A stretch of 64,000 nt of DNA from the NCBI RefSeq assembly GCF_016741775.1, contig NZ_JAERRK010000026.1, positions 78,044-142,043 on the forward strand, read 5' to 3'. Both the position numbers and the translations under genes were made by a program. Positions 16,871 through 25,963 of this stretch are shown in pieces (the first letter of the stretch is position 1; each line of letters starts with the position of its first letter). The notes below the pieces were generated by a model. The model was not told where the DNA came from. It did no database searches and was given only the letters and a program-made list of their open reading frames with translations. The DNA comes from Streptomyces actinomycinicus. Lineage in GTDB: Bacteria > Actinomycetota > Actinomycetes > Streptomycetales > Streptomycetaceae.

Positions 16871-18595
16871 ATGAGCGACCCGTGGGACGGGCCGGTCGGC
16901 CAGGCCACACGCAGCCTCGGCGACCAGGTCCCCGGCCACGGCGACCGGGTCCCCGGACAGCGCGCGGCCGAGCCGGACGAGGGGCGTCCGCCGGGCGGCC
17001 GGGCCGCCGCCCGAGTGGCCGCCCGTATGCGAAGCGGCAAGCGGTCCCGCCCGGCGGGACGCGGCAGACGCGTGCTGAAGATCGCCGGGATCTGCCTGTC
17101 CCTCCTCGTCATGGTCACCGCAGGCGCGGGCTGGTGGTTCTACCAGCACCTGAACGGCAACATCCACAGTGTGTCGCTGGACGGCAAGGGCGGCACCGAG
17201 AAGGCCGACGCCTTCGGCCGCACCCCGATCAACATCCTGGTCATGGGCTCCGACGGCCGTACCAGCAAGTCGGACTGCAAACTCGGCGGCGGCTGCTCCG
17301 CCACCGGGGTGCAGACCGGCAGCAACGCGGACGTGCAGATGGTGCTGCACATATCCGCCGACCGCTCCAACGCCACCGTCATGAGCATCCCCCGCGACAC
17401 CATGACCAAGGTCCCGGCCTGCAAGGACAGCGCCACCGGCCAGTCCACGTCCGGCTACTACGGCCAGATCAACAGCGCGCTCCAGTACGGGCCGGCCTGC
17501 CAGGTGGCCACCGTGCACAAGCTCACCGGCATACCCATCGACCACTTCGTCAAGCTCGACTTCTCCGGTGTGGTCAAGATGTCCGACGCGGTCGGCGGTG
17601 TCTCCGTGTGCGTCAGCGACGACGTCTACGACACCTACTCGCACCTGAAGCTGTCCAAGGGCACCCACACCCTCAAGGGCGTCGCGGCCCTGGAGTTCGT
17701 CCGCTCCCGGCACGGCTTCGGCGACGGCAGCGACCTCGGCCGCACGATCTCGCAGCACATCTTCCTCAGCGCGATGATCCGCCAGTTCAAGAGCGCGGGC
17801 ACGCTCACCGACCCCACCAAGGTCTACGGCCTCGCGGACGCCGCCACCAAGGCACTGACCGTGGACGACGGCCTGGGCACCGTGAAGAAGCTGATCGGGC
17901 TCGCGGACGACGTGAACAAGGTGCCCGCCGAGCGGATCACCTTCACGACGATGCAGACGGCCCCCGATCCCGCCGACGACGACCGCGTGGTCGTGGGCCC
18001 GGGCGCCAAGGCCCTGTTCTCCACCATCGCCGACGACCAGTCCCTGACCACCGGATCCGGAAAGAAGTCCACGGCGGCCTCGGCGACCGCGAAGGCCACG
18101 GCCACCGCCCCGGCCGTACCCGCGTCGGAGATCGCCGTGACCGTGGAGAACGGCACCGGCATCACCGGCCGCGCCTCCGCCGTGGCGACCGCCCTCGTCG
18201 ACAAGGGCTTCAGCTCCGCCACGACCACGGCGAACGCCCCGAGCCCCGCGGCCACCACCACCCTCACCTACGGCGCCGGGCAGAAGGCCGCGGCCCGCAC
18301 GGCCGCCAAGGCGCTCGGGCTGCCCGCCGCCCGGCTGAAGCAGGGCACCGGCACCGGGCTGACCCTGGTGGTCGGCAGCGACTGGCCCAGTGGCAGCAAG
18401 TATCACGGCGGTTCCTCCGCTCCCGCGCCCGCCGACACCAAGGCCGCCGTCTCCAACGCGCACGCCTCCACCGCCGGCCAGGCCAGGACCTGCGCCAAGG
18501 TCAGCACCTTCAAGACGGTGAGTCTGGGCGGCGTCCCCATGACCCCGTCCCAGGCGTACGCGGCGGCCCGCGGCAAGCCCGACTCCGACGCCTGA
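16871..18595 (+). CDS. LytR-CpsA-Psr (LCP) family protein with LytR_C domain
   Basis: 574-residue membrane-anchored protein. A charged cytoplasmic N-terminus of about 70 residues precedes one transmembrane helix (IAGICLSLLVMVTAGAGWWF). The LCP catalytic domain follows, with INILVMGSDGRT, MSIPRDT and the Arg-rich EFVRSRHGFGDGSDLGR block; these arginines and aspartates bind the pyrophosphate of lipid-linked glycopolymers. A C-terminal LytR_C domain starts at about residue 415 (IAVTVENGTGITGRAS). LCP enzymes transfer teichoic acid, teichulosonic acid or capsule polymers to peptidoglycan. The ATG has a GGGAGTGGGAG site. Confidence 0.92.
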   Translation: MSDPWDGPVGQATRSLGDQVPGHGDRVPGQRAAEPDEGRPPGGRAAARVAARMRSGKRSRPAGRGRRVLKIAGICLSLLVMVTAGAGWWFYQHLNGNIHSVSLDGKGGTEKADAFGRTPINILVMGSDGRTSKSDCKLGGGCSATGVQTGSNADVQMVLHISADRSNATVMSIPRDTMTKVPACKDSATGQSTSGYYGQINSALQYGPACQVATVHKLTGIPIDHFVKLDFSGVVKMSDAVGGVSVCVSDDVYDTYSHLKLSKGTHTLKGVAALEFVRSRHGFGDGSDLGRTISQHIFLSAMIRQFKSAGTLTDPTKVYGLADAATKALTVDDGLGTVKKLIGLADDVNKVPAERITFTTMQTAPDPADDDRVVVGPGAKALFSTIADDQSLTTGSGKKSTAASATAKATATAPAVPASEIAVTVENGTGITGRASAVATALVDKGFSSATTTANAPSPAATTTLTYGAGQKAAARTAAKALGLPAARLKQGTGTGLTLVVGSDWPSGSKYHGGSSAPAPADTKAAVSNAHASTAGQARTCAKVSTFKTVSLGGVPMTPSQAYAAARGKPDSDA

Positions 18596-18654
18596 GCCCG
18601 GCGGCGCCCACGGCCCGGCCGGGGGCCGGCCCGCTTCCGTGAGCCGCCGGCTCA
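18593..18654. terminator. Bidirectional hairpin between convergent LCP and DUF1206 genes
   Basis: The 56-bp gap is self-complementary: TGAGCC(C)GGCGGC on the left pairs with GCCGCCGGCTCA on the right, with one bulged C and an inner GGCC-rich palindrome. It probably terminates both converging genes. Confidence 0.6.
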
Positions 18655-19497
18655 GACTTTGCGCCAGCGGGCGTCGCACCAGGAGAAGAGCCCGAACGCC
18701 GCCAGACCGGCCGCGACGGCGGCCAGCAGCCACGGCCCGGCCGGCAGGTCCCGGAAGGCACGCAGGGTGTCGTCCATGCCACGTGCCTTCCCCGGCTGGT
18801 GCCGCACCGCCGCGGCCAGCGCGAACACCCCGGCGACCGCGAAGACCACGCCCCGGGCCACGCCGCCGGCCACCCCGAGGAACTCGACGGCCTTGCGCGT
18901 TCCCGAGGACATCGCCCCGGTGCGCAGGTCCTGGCGGAACTTCCGCCGCACCGCTCGTACACAGATCCACAGTCCGGCGATCACCACGGCGAGACCCGCG
19001 GCCCCGACGAGCAACTGGCCGGCGGGCCATTCGAGCACCCGGGCGGTGACGTCGTCGGTCTGCCGGTCGGAGGCGCCGCTGCCGCTGCCCTTGTCGCCGG
19101 CCGCGTAGGAGAGCACCGAGTACGACACGAAGCCGTAGAAGACGCAACGGAAGGAGGCCGCCGCCCGCTCGTGCAGTTTCGAGCCGCCCGGGCCCGATCC
19201 GCCGAACACCGCCTCCGACAGCTGCCACAGTGCCATTCCGGCGAGCGCGAGCCCCACGGCCCACAGCAGCGCCGATCCGAAGGGCCGGCCGGCCAGCTCG
19301 TCCAGGGCGCCGCCGCGGTCGGCCTGGTGCCCGCCGCCGTCGCCGCCGAAGGCGATCTGCAGCGCGATGACACCCACGAGTACGTAGATCACCCCACGGG
19401 CCGCGAATCCGGCCCGGGCCGCCGCGGCCATCGCCGTGCTGTCGGCCACCCGGCGCGCCCGGCCCCGGCCCCGCAGCGTCCATGAGCGTGCATCCAT
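18652..19497 (-). CDS. DUF1206 membrane protein
   Basis: 281-residue integral membrane protein with three repeats of the DUF1206 unit, each a pair of transmembrane helices: GFAARGVIYVLVGVIAL, then the ERAAASFRCVFYGFVSY region, then GVARGVVFAVAGVFALAAA. The ATG at 19497 is the best start. Function is unknown; the family is common in Streptomyces. It is convergent with the LCP gene and divergent from the sigma factor at 19686, with a 28-bp tandem repeat in the gap. Confidence 0.88.
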   Translation of the reverse strand: MDARSWTLRGRGRARRVADSTAMAAAARAGFAARGVIYVLVGVIALQIAFGGDGGGHQADRGGALDELAGRPFGSALLWAVGLALAGMALWQLSEAVFGGSGPGGSKLHERAAASFRCVFYGFVSYSVLSYAAGDKGSGSGASDRQTDDVTARVLEWPAGQLLVGAAGLAVVIAGLWICVRAVRRKFRQDLRTGAMSSGTRKAVEFLGVAGGVARGVVFAVAGVFALAAAVRHQPGKARGMDDTLRAFRDLPAGPWLLAAVAAGLAAFGLFSWCDARWRKV

Positions 19498-19560
19498 ACA
19501 GGGCCGGTGCCCCCGGACCACCGATGCGACACCTGTGCGCCGCTGCGTCACCTGCCCGGC

Positions 19561-19616
19561 GCAGGCCGAACGGGCAGGCATGCCGGACGCAGGCAGAACA
19601 GGCAGGCATGCCGGGC
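19561..19616. repeat. 28-bp tandem duplication
   Basis: Two adjacent 28-bp units (19561-19588, 19589-19616) sharing GGGCAGGCATGCCGG-type sequence with three mismatches, in the promoter gap between DUF1206 and the sigma factor. GGCATGCC is itself a palindrome. Confidence 0.75.
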
Positions 19617-19685
19617 GGAAGTCCGGGTAACCGGCCCTCCATCAACCGATGCCGCACCCACGGACCCAATCGGGAGGGGAACACC

Positions 19686-20534
19686 ATGACAGCGCCGACC
19701 GCGGTCGCCCAGGACACGCCGACGACAACCGGACTGCCCTCAGTCGCAGCCCCGCGGGACGTGGCACCCAAGGACGCCCGTGAGCTGTCCAAGGTGTTCT
19801 TCGACCAGCTGGCGGTCCTGGAGGAGGGCACGCCGGAGTTCCAGTACGCCCGGAACACGCTGATCGAGATGAACATGTCCCTGGTCCGCTTCGCGGCGGC
19901 CCGGTTCCGCAGCCGGGGCCCGGAGGAGATGGAGGACATCGTCCAGGTCGGCATGATCGGGCTGATCAAGGCGATCGACCGGTTCGAGCTGTCGCGCGAG
20001 GTGGAGTTCACCTCGTTCGCGGTGCCCTACATCGTCGGCGAGATCAAGCGGTTCTTCCGCGACACCTCCTGGGCCGTGCACGTGCCGCGACGGCTGCAGG
20101 AGGCCCGCGTCCAGCTGGCACGGGCCACCGAGGAATTGCGCAGCCGGCTGGGCCGCACCCCCACCGTCAAGGAGCTGTCGGAGCTGATGTGCCTCTCCGA
20201 GGAGGAGGTCATCGAGGCCCGGCTGGCGGCCAACGGCTACAACTCGGCCTCCCTGGACGCCGCGATCGGCAACGGCGAGGACGGCGAGACAGCGCTGCAG
20301 GACTTCATCGGCAAGCAGGACGCCGCGCTGGAACTGGTCGAGGACTTCCACGCGCTGGCGCCGATGATCGCCGAACTGGACGAGCGGGACCGGCTGATCC
20401 TGCACCTGCGGTTCGTGGAGGAACTGACCCAGTCGCAGATCGGCGACCGCCTCGGCGTCTCCCAGATGCACGTCTCACGCCTGCTCTCCCGAACGCTGAA
20501 GCGGCTCAGGGAAGGCATGCTGACCAACCGCTGA
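19686..20534 (+). CDS. RNA polymerase sigma factor, SigB/SigF/SigG family
   Basis: 282-residue group 3 sigma-70 factor. Region 2 includes NMSLVRFAAARFRSRGPEEMEDIVQVG and the -10 reading helix FTSFAVPYIVGEIKRFFRD; region 3 follows (VHVPRRLQEARVQL), and region 4 is LTQSQIGDRLGVSQMHVSRLLSRTLKRLR. This pattern matches actinobacterial stress and sporulation sigma factors (SigB/F/G/H/I group), usually held by anti-sigma kinases and released by STAS antagonists. No anti-sigma gene is adjacent. The ATG at 19686 has a GGGAGGGG site. A strong hairpin follows at 20591. Confidence 0.93.
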   Translation: MTAPTAVAQDTPTTTGLPSVAAPRDVAPKDARELSKVFFDQLAVLEEGTPEFQYARNTLIEMNMSLVRFAAARFRSRGPEEMEDIVQVGMIGLIKAIDRFELSREVEFTSFAVPYIVGEIKRFFRDTSWAVHVPRRLQEARVQLARATEELRSRLGRTPTVKELSELMCLSEEEVIEARLAANGYNSASLDAAIGNGEDGETALQDFIGKQDAALELVEDFHALAPMIAELDERDRLILHLRFVEELTQSQIGDRLGVSQMHVSRLLSRTLKRLREGMLTNR

Positions 20535-20590
20535 CGCGCCGGGCTCGGCGAAGGCCCCTGACCGACCGCCGACGCGGCCGGGCGAAGCCC

Positions 20591-20624
20591 GCGGTGTCCC
20601 CGGGACGACTCCCGGGGACACCGC
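20591..20624 (+). terminator. Perfect 15-bp hairpin after the sigma factor gene
   Basis: GCGGTGTCCCCGGGA (20591-20605), loop CGAC, TCCCGGGGACACCGC (20610-20624). No U-tract follows directly. It is a typical Streptomyces hairpin terminator 57 nt past the stop codon. Confidence 0.8.
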
Positions 20625-20682
20625 ACAGCAGGGCAAGAGGGGTCGTGGCACGCAGAGTTGACGGCTGCTCAGACATCGCGGA

Positions 20683-20715
20683 CCCGGCCCGGCCGTCGGC
20701 CGGGCCGGGCGTTTT
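20683..20715 (+). terminator. Rho-independent terminator
   Basis: A perfect 12-bp stem, CCCGGCCCGGCC / GGCCGGGCCGGG, with a 3-nt GTC loop, is followed by CGTTTTC. It is the second terminator after the sigma gene. Confidence 0.8.
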
Positions 20716-20770
20716 CTGCGTGAAGAAACGTGTGCCCGGTCACTAGGATGTGACCCCAAGACAACCATGC

Positions 20771-20797
20771 GACCGGCCCGTCGGACACGGGCCGGTC
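20771..20797 (+). other. Hairpin in the mmpL leader
   Basis: GACCGGCCCG (20771-20780), 7-nt loop, CGGGCCGGTC (20788-20797). It lies about 70 nt upstream of the mmpL start and could be a leader structure or a further terminator. Confidence 0.5.
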
Positions 20798-20864
20798 GGG
20801 GTCGCCGATGCCAGGGACCGCTCCCCGGGCTGCGGTGATCTTCCTTCCCAGGAGGACCCTCCGC

Positions 20865-23057
20865 ATGTTCCGACGAATAGGCAACGCCGTCGTCCGTCAT
20901 CCCGTGTGGACGATCGTGGCGTGGCTGATCGCCGCGGTGGCGATTGTCGCCACCGCGCCGAGTCTGCCCTCCAACAGCGACGAGAGCAGTTTCCTGCCCA
21001 AGAGTTACGAGTCGATCAAAGCGGCGGACCTTCAGGAGAGGGCGTTCCCCAGCGCCTTCACCCCGTCCGCCATCGCGCTGTACCAGCGCACCGACGGCGG
21101 CAAGCTGACCGCCGCCGACCAGAAAGACGTCGCCCGGATCACCTCGGAGCTGGGCAAGAAGCACATCGACCAGGTGCAGAAGGTCGTCCCTGGCCAGCCG
21201 TCGAAGGACGGCAGGTACGCCCTGACCCTGGTGCAGATGGACAGCAAGAACGCCGGTCAGCCGAAACAGGCCGACGCGGCCGAAGTGCTGCGTGACGAGG
21301 TCAAGAAACTGGCCAAGGGCACGCACCTCGACGCCAAGCTCGGCGGTTCCGCCGCGCAGGCGCTCGACCAACAGGATTCGTCCAAACGCGGTCAGGCATT
21401 GATCGGTATCGGCACCTTCGTGATCATCCTGGTTACCCTGCTGATCATCTTCCGGGCACCGATCCTCGCCGTGCTGCCCCTGGTGCTGATCGGCCTGGTG
21501 TCCGCCGTCGCCAACGGACTGATCGCCTACGCCACCAAGCTGTTCGACCTCCAGGCCAACAGCTCGATCTCGTCCATCCTGATCGTCGTGCTCTTCGGCG
21601 TCGGCACGGACTACTTCCTGTTCCTGATCTTCAGGTACCGCGAGAGCCTGCGCGCCGGCGACGAGCCGAAGGAGGCGATGGTGAACGCGGTCGGCCGGGT
21701 CGGCGAGGCCATCGCCTCGGCGGCAGGCGCGGTCATCATCGCCTTCCTCGCCCTCGTGCTCTCCACCCTGGGCTTCCTCAAGCAGATGGGCCCGGCGCTC
21801 GCCATCGCCGTCGGGGCCACCCTGGTGGCGGGTCTGACCCTGATCCCGGCCGTGGTCTCGCTCATCGGGCCGAAGGTGTTCTGGCCCTCCAAGTCCTGGC
21901 AGAAGGAGCCGGAGAACGCCCGCTTCGCCGCACTCGGACGCGGTGTGCAACGCCGCCCGGCGCTCACCACCGCGGTGTCGGGACTCATCCTGCTCGCGCT
22001 GTCACTGGGCACGTTCGGCTTCAACGCCACCTTCGACCTGGCCTCGGGCTCCATGCCCAAGACCAAGGAGTCGATGGTCGTCCAGGACGAGATGCAGAAG
22101 GCGTACTCGGCGGGCGCCGCGGCACCGACCGACGTCTACCTCTCCTCCACCGACGGCAGGCCGTTGGACAAGTCGGCCTTCGACGCGTACGTGCGCAAGC
22201 TCGGCGCCGTGGAGGGGGTCGCCGGCGCTCGTATGTCCCAGGTGAACAAGGAGGGCACCACCGCTGACTTCACCGTCACGCTCAAGTACGAGGCGTCGAC
22301 GGACAAGGCGATCGACGCCGTGGGCCGGGTCCGCGACGTCGCGCACTCCGCGGCGCCCGGCGGCACCGAGGCGGTCGTCGGCGGCATGTCGTCGATCTAC
22401 AAGGACATCGACGCGGCGGTCATGCACGACTACCGGACGGTGTTCCCCGTCGCCGCCGTTCTGATCATGGTCATCCTCGGCCTGCTGCTGCGCAGTGTGG
22501 TCGCGCCCTTGTACCTGATGGCCTCCGTGGGACTCGGCTTCGGCGCCACCCTCGGTGCCACGGTCTGGATCTTCCAGAACGGGCAGGGACACTCGGGCCT
22601 GATGTTCATGCTCCCGGTGATCATGTATCTCTTCGTGGTCGCCATCGGCACCGACTACAACATCCTGATGATCGCCCGGCTGCGCGAAGAGGCCCGCGAG
22701 GGCCGCGACCCCCGCGAAGCGGCCGGCATGGCGCTGCGGCACGCCGGACCGACCGTGGCCGCGGCCGGCTTCATCCTGGCGGCGACCTTCGCCACGATGA
22801 TGCTGGCGGGCAACTCCCTGCTCATGGAGATGGGATTCGCGGTCTCCTTCGGCATCGCGGTGGCCGCGTTCGTCATGGCGATGTTCTTCACCCCGAGCCT
22901 CACGGCTCTCATCGGCCATGCGGCCTGGTGGCCGGGCCACGGCGACCGGGTGGAGCCGCCGCGCGCCGGGGCCGCCGTGGGCACCGGCGGCTCCGGGCCG
23001 GCCGCCGCCGGGGACCGGGACAGCAGCGCACACGACCCCGCCGGGCGCCGCAACTAG
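20865..23057 (+). CDS. MMPL family RND transporter
   Basis: 730-residue MmpL-type membrane exporter. There are two homologous halves, each with one N-terminal helix, an extracytoplasmic domain and five more helices. The proton-relay Asp-Tyr pairs are present in both halves: GVGTDYFLFLIFRYRE and AIGTDYNILMIARLREE. MmpL proteins move lipids or hydrophobic metabolites across the membrane. The ATG at 20865 has GGAGGA 9 nt upstream; the C-terminus is a short Gly/Ala-rich cytoplasmic tail. It is followed by a strong terminator. No regulator is adjacent. Confidence 0.93.
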   Translation: MFRRIGNAVVRHPVWTIVAWLIAAVAIVATAPSLPSNSDESSFLPKSYESIKAADLQERAFPSAFTPSAIALYQRTDGGKLTAADQKDVARITSELGKKHIDQVQKVVPGQPSKDGRYALTLVQMDSKNAGQPKQADAAEVLRDEVKKLAKGTHLDAKLGGSAAQALDQQDSSKRGQALIGIGTFVIILVTLLIIFRAPILAVLPLVLIGLVSAVANGLIAYATKLFDLQANSSISSILIVVLFGVGTDYFLFLIFRYRESLRAGDEPKEAMVNAVGRVGEAIASAAGAVIIAFLALVLSTLGFLKQMGPALAIAVGATLVAGLTLIPAVVSLIGPKVFWPSKSWQKEPENARFAALGRGVQRRPALTTAVSGLILLALSLGTFGFNATFDLASGSMPKTKESMVVQDEMQKAYSAGAAAPTDVYLSSTDGRPLDKSAFDAYVRKLGAVEGVAGARMSQVNKEGTTADFTVTLKYEASTDKAIDAVGRVRDVAHSAAPGGTEAVVGGMSSIYKDIDAAVMHDYRTVFPVAAVLIMVILGLLLRSVVAPLYLMASVGLGFGATLGATVWIFQNGQGHSGLMFMLPVIMYLFVVAIGTDYNILMIARLREEAREGRDPREAAGMALRHAGPTVAAAGFILAATFATMMLAGNSLLMEMGFAVSFGIAVAAFVMAMFFTPSLTALIGHAAWWPGHGDRVEPPRAGAAVGTGGSGPAAAGDRDSSAHDPAGRRN

Positions 23058-23071
23058 CACCGGGTTCCATG

Positions 23072-23105
23072 GAGTCCTGCCGGGCCGCACGGCCCGGCAG
23101 GACTC
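23072..23105 (+). terminator. Perfect 15-bp hairpin after mmpL
   Basis: GAGTCCTGCCGGGCC (23072-23086), loop GCAC, GGCCCGGCAGGACTC (23091-23105), then TTCC. It starts 15 nt past the mmpL stop. Confidence 0.85.
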
Positions 23106-23123
23106 TTCCGCGTCGGGCGCTGG

Positions 23124-23237
23124 TCAGCCGGTGGCGGCCAAGCCGTGGAAGTAGTGCCCCTCTTCCAGGTCCGCGAGGAGACCGGGCTGGTCCGGCTCCC
23201 GTCCCAGCAGCTCACGCGTCACGGCACTCGAGGGAGA
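23124..23237 (-). pseudogene. C-terminal remnant of an SDR/NAD-dependent epimerase-type gene
   Basis: The minus strand encodes, up to a TGA at 23124-23126, a tail beginning SSAVTRELLGREPDQPGL and continuing LADLEEGHYF. In my recollection this matches the C-terminus of NAD(P)-dependent epimerase-like SDR proteins (ELLGWEPTxPxLLxDLExGHYF). Upstream on that strand there is no dehydrogenase body. It is replaced by a 46-bp tandem duplication (23241-23332) and unrelated sequence, with no start codon or Rossmann motif. I read it as a 3' gene scar. The family call is moderately secure; the decayed state is clear. Confidence 0.5.
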
Positions 23238-23240
23238 TGG

Positions 23241-23332
23241 TCCGGTCGGTGCGGGCGGCTCTGATCGAGGCCGGGCGCGCGGGTCGTCCGGTCGGTGCGG
23301 GCGGCTCTGATCGAGGCCGGGCGCGGAGGTCG
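23241..23332. repeat. 46-bp tandem duplication
   Basis: Two copies starting at 23241 and 23287, sharing TCCGGTCGGTGCGGGCGGCT followed by CTGATCGAGGCCGGGCGCG; the second copy diverges at its 3' end. It sits at the broken edge of the SDR remnant. Confidence 0.75.
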
Positions 23333-23495
23333 TCCCGTTCCTACGGGCTGTCGGCGTCGTGGCAGGGAGCGTGCACCGCATGCTCGTGTGAGCCCTGCAC
23401 GCGCCCCCGCCCGAGGGGCGAGACTGCGCTGTCGGCGGGCAGTTGGCCGAATGCCGACCGCCCCTCCTCCGAGCCCCAGGAAGGCAGGTCGGCCG

Positions 23496-24221
23496 GTGCT
23501 GTTGCGTCTGCCCACGTCCGTGACGGAAGCCCAGGAGTGCTTGGCCGAGGGGGCCGTGCCCGTCGGCGGGGCCACCCTCGTCTGGGCTGCATGGCAACGG
23601 GACGGATTCCCCGAACTAGCGGTTTCACTGCGGCAGTTGCCGGAGGCCAACGTCCTGGGGCGCCAGACCGTCGGTGCTGCCGTGGTGCTGCACCGCATCG
23701 ACGAGCGGGTGCCGGACGTCCTCCGGCTGGCCGCGGCCACGATAGGCACCGGCGCCGTACGCCGGACCGCGACGGTCGGAGGCAACATCGTCGGCAGCAC
23801 ACTGCGCTGTCTGCTGCCCGCGGCCCTCGTCCTGGACGCCCGTGCGACCGTCCTGGAGCCCGACGGCCTCCAGGAGACGGACCTGACCGAACTGGTCGCC
23901 AAGCGGCCCCTCCTGCTCAGCCTGCGCTGGCGCGAGCCGATAGCCTCCGCCTACCGCAAGCTGCCCGGCGAGGCCGGCGGGCCACCGCCCCTCGTCGTGG
24001 CCTCGGCGCTGCACGCAGGCGAACCGGACGAGCCCGCCCGCCTGCGCATCGCCGTACGCGACGGTTACGACGTCCTCGGAGCCGACACCGCCTGCGGAAC
24101 CGACGCCGAGGAGACCCTCGGCGCACTGCGCGCCACGGCCCTCCGCGATCTCCCGGCCGCCGCGTGGGACGTCGTCGGCCCGCAGGTCACCGGCCTACTG
24201 ACGGGCCACGGCAACCACTGA
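23496..24221 (+). CDS. FAD-binding domain protein, CoxM/XdhB-like
   Basis: About 241 residues resembling the FAD-binding medium subunit of molybdopterin dehydrogenases. The two diphosphate-binding loops are recognisable: GAVPVGGATLVW (compare AGGTDL) and GTGAVRRTATVGGNIVGS (compare TVGGNIA). In xanthine or CO dehydrogenases this subunit passes electrons between the Fe-S and Mo subunits and NAD or quinone. Here neither the molybdenum nor the ferredoxin-like subunit is adjacent, so it is an orphan. I prefer GTG 23496, which has AGGAAGG about 11 nt upstream; ATG 23451 is an in-frame alternative that adds a Pro-rich leader. Confidence 0.78.
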   Translation: MLLRLPTSVTEAQECLAEGAVPVGGATLVWAAWQRDGFPELAVSLRQLPEANVLGRQTVGAAVVLHRIDERVPDVLRLAAATIGTGAVRRTATVGGNIVGSTLRCLLPAALVLDARATVLEPDGLQETDLTELVAKRPLLLSLRWREPIASAYRKLPGEAGGPPPLVVASALHAGEPDEPARLRIAVRDGYDVLGADTACGTDAEETLGALRATALRDLPAAAWDVVGPQVTGLLTGHGNH

Positions 24222-24342
24222 GCGGGCAGCCATCGACCCCGGGCGCACACCGTTTTTGCCGTCTCCGCAAAGGTGTTGGGCGGTCGGCGTCGTCCTGACC
24301 GAGCCTGACCGGGTACGACTCCCTGTACCCGGAAGGCGGACC

Positions 24343-25836
24343 ATGACCGCGACGATCACCCCTGCGCAACCCCCTGTGCTCAGCAGGCGCAGACGCTGGA
24401 CGGTGCTGGCCGTCTGCTGTCTGAGCATGTTCCTCGTCGGCCTGGACACCACCATCGTCAACGTGGGCCTGCCCGCCATCGGACACGGCCTGGACGTGGG
24501 CACACGCAGCCTCGAGTGGACCGTCGACGCCTACACCGTCGTCCTGGCCGGCCTGCTGATCTCCTCCGGCGCGCTCGCCGACCGGTTCGGGCGCCGGCGT
24601 GTCTTCCAGTGGGGGCTGACGGTCTTCGGCGTGGCCTCGCTGGCCTGCGCGCTGGCCCCGTCCGTCGGCGCCCTGGTCGCGGCCCGCGCGGTGCAGGGCA
24701 TCGGCGCCTCCATGCTCAGCCCCGTGGCCCTCGCGATCGTCGTGAACGCGATGCCCGACCCGAAGGAACGGGCCCAGGCGATCGGCATCTGGGCATCGGT
24801 GTTCGGGCTCAGCATGGCGGCGGGGCCGGTCACCGGCGGCGCTCTCGTCGCGGGACTCGGCTGGCGGTCGCTGTTCTGGATCAACGCCCCGGTCGTCGTG
24901 GCCGCGCTGCTGCTCAGTACCGTGTTCGTGCCCGAGTCCCGGGCACCGAAGGCACGCCGGCCCGACGTCCCAGGTCAGATCCTGCTGTCCCTGACGATCG
25001 GCGTGTGGGTCGCCGTCCTCATCGAAGGACCCCGCATCGGCTGGACGTCACCGGCCGCCCTGGCCGGATACGGGGTCGCCGCCGCGGCCACAGCCGGCTT
25101 CGTGCGGGTGGAGTTCCGCCGGGAGGAGCCACTGATGGATCCGCGGCTCTTCCGCAGCCCGGCCGTCAGCGGAGCGGTCCTCGGCGCCGTCGCGGTGTTC
25201 GTCGCCCTCAACGCCACGCTGCTCCTCAACACCCTCTACCTGCAGCACACCCGCGGGTTCACAGCGCTGGCCGCAGGTACGGCGACCCTTCCGATGGCGC
25301 TCGGCGCCACGGTCTGCGCGCCCTGGTCGGGCCGCCTGGTCGGCCGTGTCGGCCCGCGGCTGCCGCTCTACGTGGCGGGCGCCTTCCTCACCGCCGGGGG
25401 ACTGTGCCTGGTCGGCCTGGACCGGCACACCGGCATCCACCTCCTGCTGACCGCCTACCTGCTCATCGGCATCGGCTTCGGCTTCGCCAACGCACCGATC
25501 ACCAACACCGCCGTCAGCGGTCTGCCGCCCGCCCGGGCCGGTGTGGCGGGCGCGATCACGTCCACCGCACGACAGGTCGGCTCCGCCCTCGGCATCGCCG
25601 TCGCCGGCGGGCTGGTCGCCGGGAGCGGCCCGGCCGCACTCGCCCGTGCCTCCAGGCCGGGCTGGTTCCTCGTGGCCGCCTGTGGGCTGGTCGTCCTGCT
25701 CGTCGCCCACGCCTCGCGACCGAAGTCATCGTCTGGCCGGCGGACTTCCGGGGCGCCCACCACGGCGCGGGCGGCGCTCGGCACCTCGGCCGGCTCCGAC
25801 GGTGCCACTGCCGGCGGGCCGCACAGGCCGGGATGA
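24343..25836 (+). CDS. MFS transporter, DHA2 (EmrB/QacA) family
   Basis: 497-residue drug/proton antiporter with about 14 membrane segments. Signatures are LDTTIVNVGLPAI in helix 1, motif A in ALADRFGRRRVFQWG, and the antiporter motif C region GPVTGGALVAGLGWRSLFWIN. The ATG at 24343 has GGAAGGCGG upstream. It is 121 nt downstream of the orphan FAD gene. The Ala/Ser/Gly-rich C-terminal tail is unstructured. Its substrate is not predictable. Confidence 0.92.
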   Translation: MTATITPAQPPVLSRRRRWTVLAVCCLSMFLVGLDTTIVNVGLPAIGHGLDVGTRSLEWTVDAYTVVLAGLLISSGALADRFGRRRVFQWGLTVFGVASLACALAPSVGALVAARAVQGIGASMLSPVALAIVVNAMPDPKERAQAIGIWASVFGLSMAAGPVTGGALVAGLGWRSLFWINAPVVVAALLLSTVFVPESRAPKARRPDVPGQILLSLTIGVWVAVLIEGPRIGWTSPAALAGYGVAAAATAGFVRVEFRREEPLMDPRLFRSPAVSGAVLGAVAVFVALNATLLLNTLYLQHTRGFTALAAGTATLPMALGATVCAPWSGRLVGRVGPRLPLYVAGAFLTAGGLCLVGLDRHTGIHLLLTAYLLIGIGFGFANAPITNTAVSGLPPARAGVAGAITSTARQVGSALGIAVAGGLVAGSGPAALARASRPGWFLVAACGLVVLLVAHASRPKSSSGRRTSGAPTTARAALGTSAGSDGATAGGPHRPG

Positions 25837-25963
25837 CGCGGTGCGCGGCAGGCGGCGGGACCGGCGGCCGGACGGTTTCGATGCCGTCCGATACCGCCCG
25901 ACCTGCTGTGATGTGCCCCACGTGCTCTTGTCGTGGCCGAAAGGTGTACCTAAGTTCGGTGAT

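Larger units (their letters stand above)
20535..20864. other. Intergenic region with three hairpins
   Basis: 330 bp between the sigma factor and mmpL genes. It contains the terminators at 20591 and 20683 and the hairpin at 20771; no gene is seen. Confidence 0.7.

Noticed and set aside
16856..20011. A 1051-codon open frame on the minus strand across the LCP, DUF1206 and sigma factor genes
   Set aside because: It is a GC-rich shadow: Gly/Arg/Ala-rich composition, no domain motifs, and it overlaps genes with clear families on the other strand.
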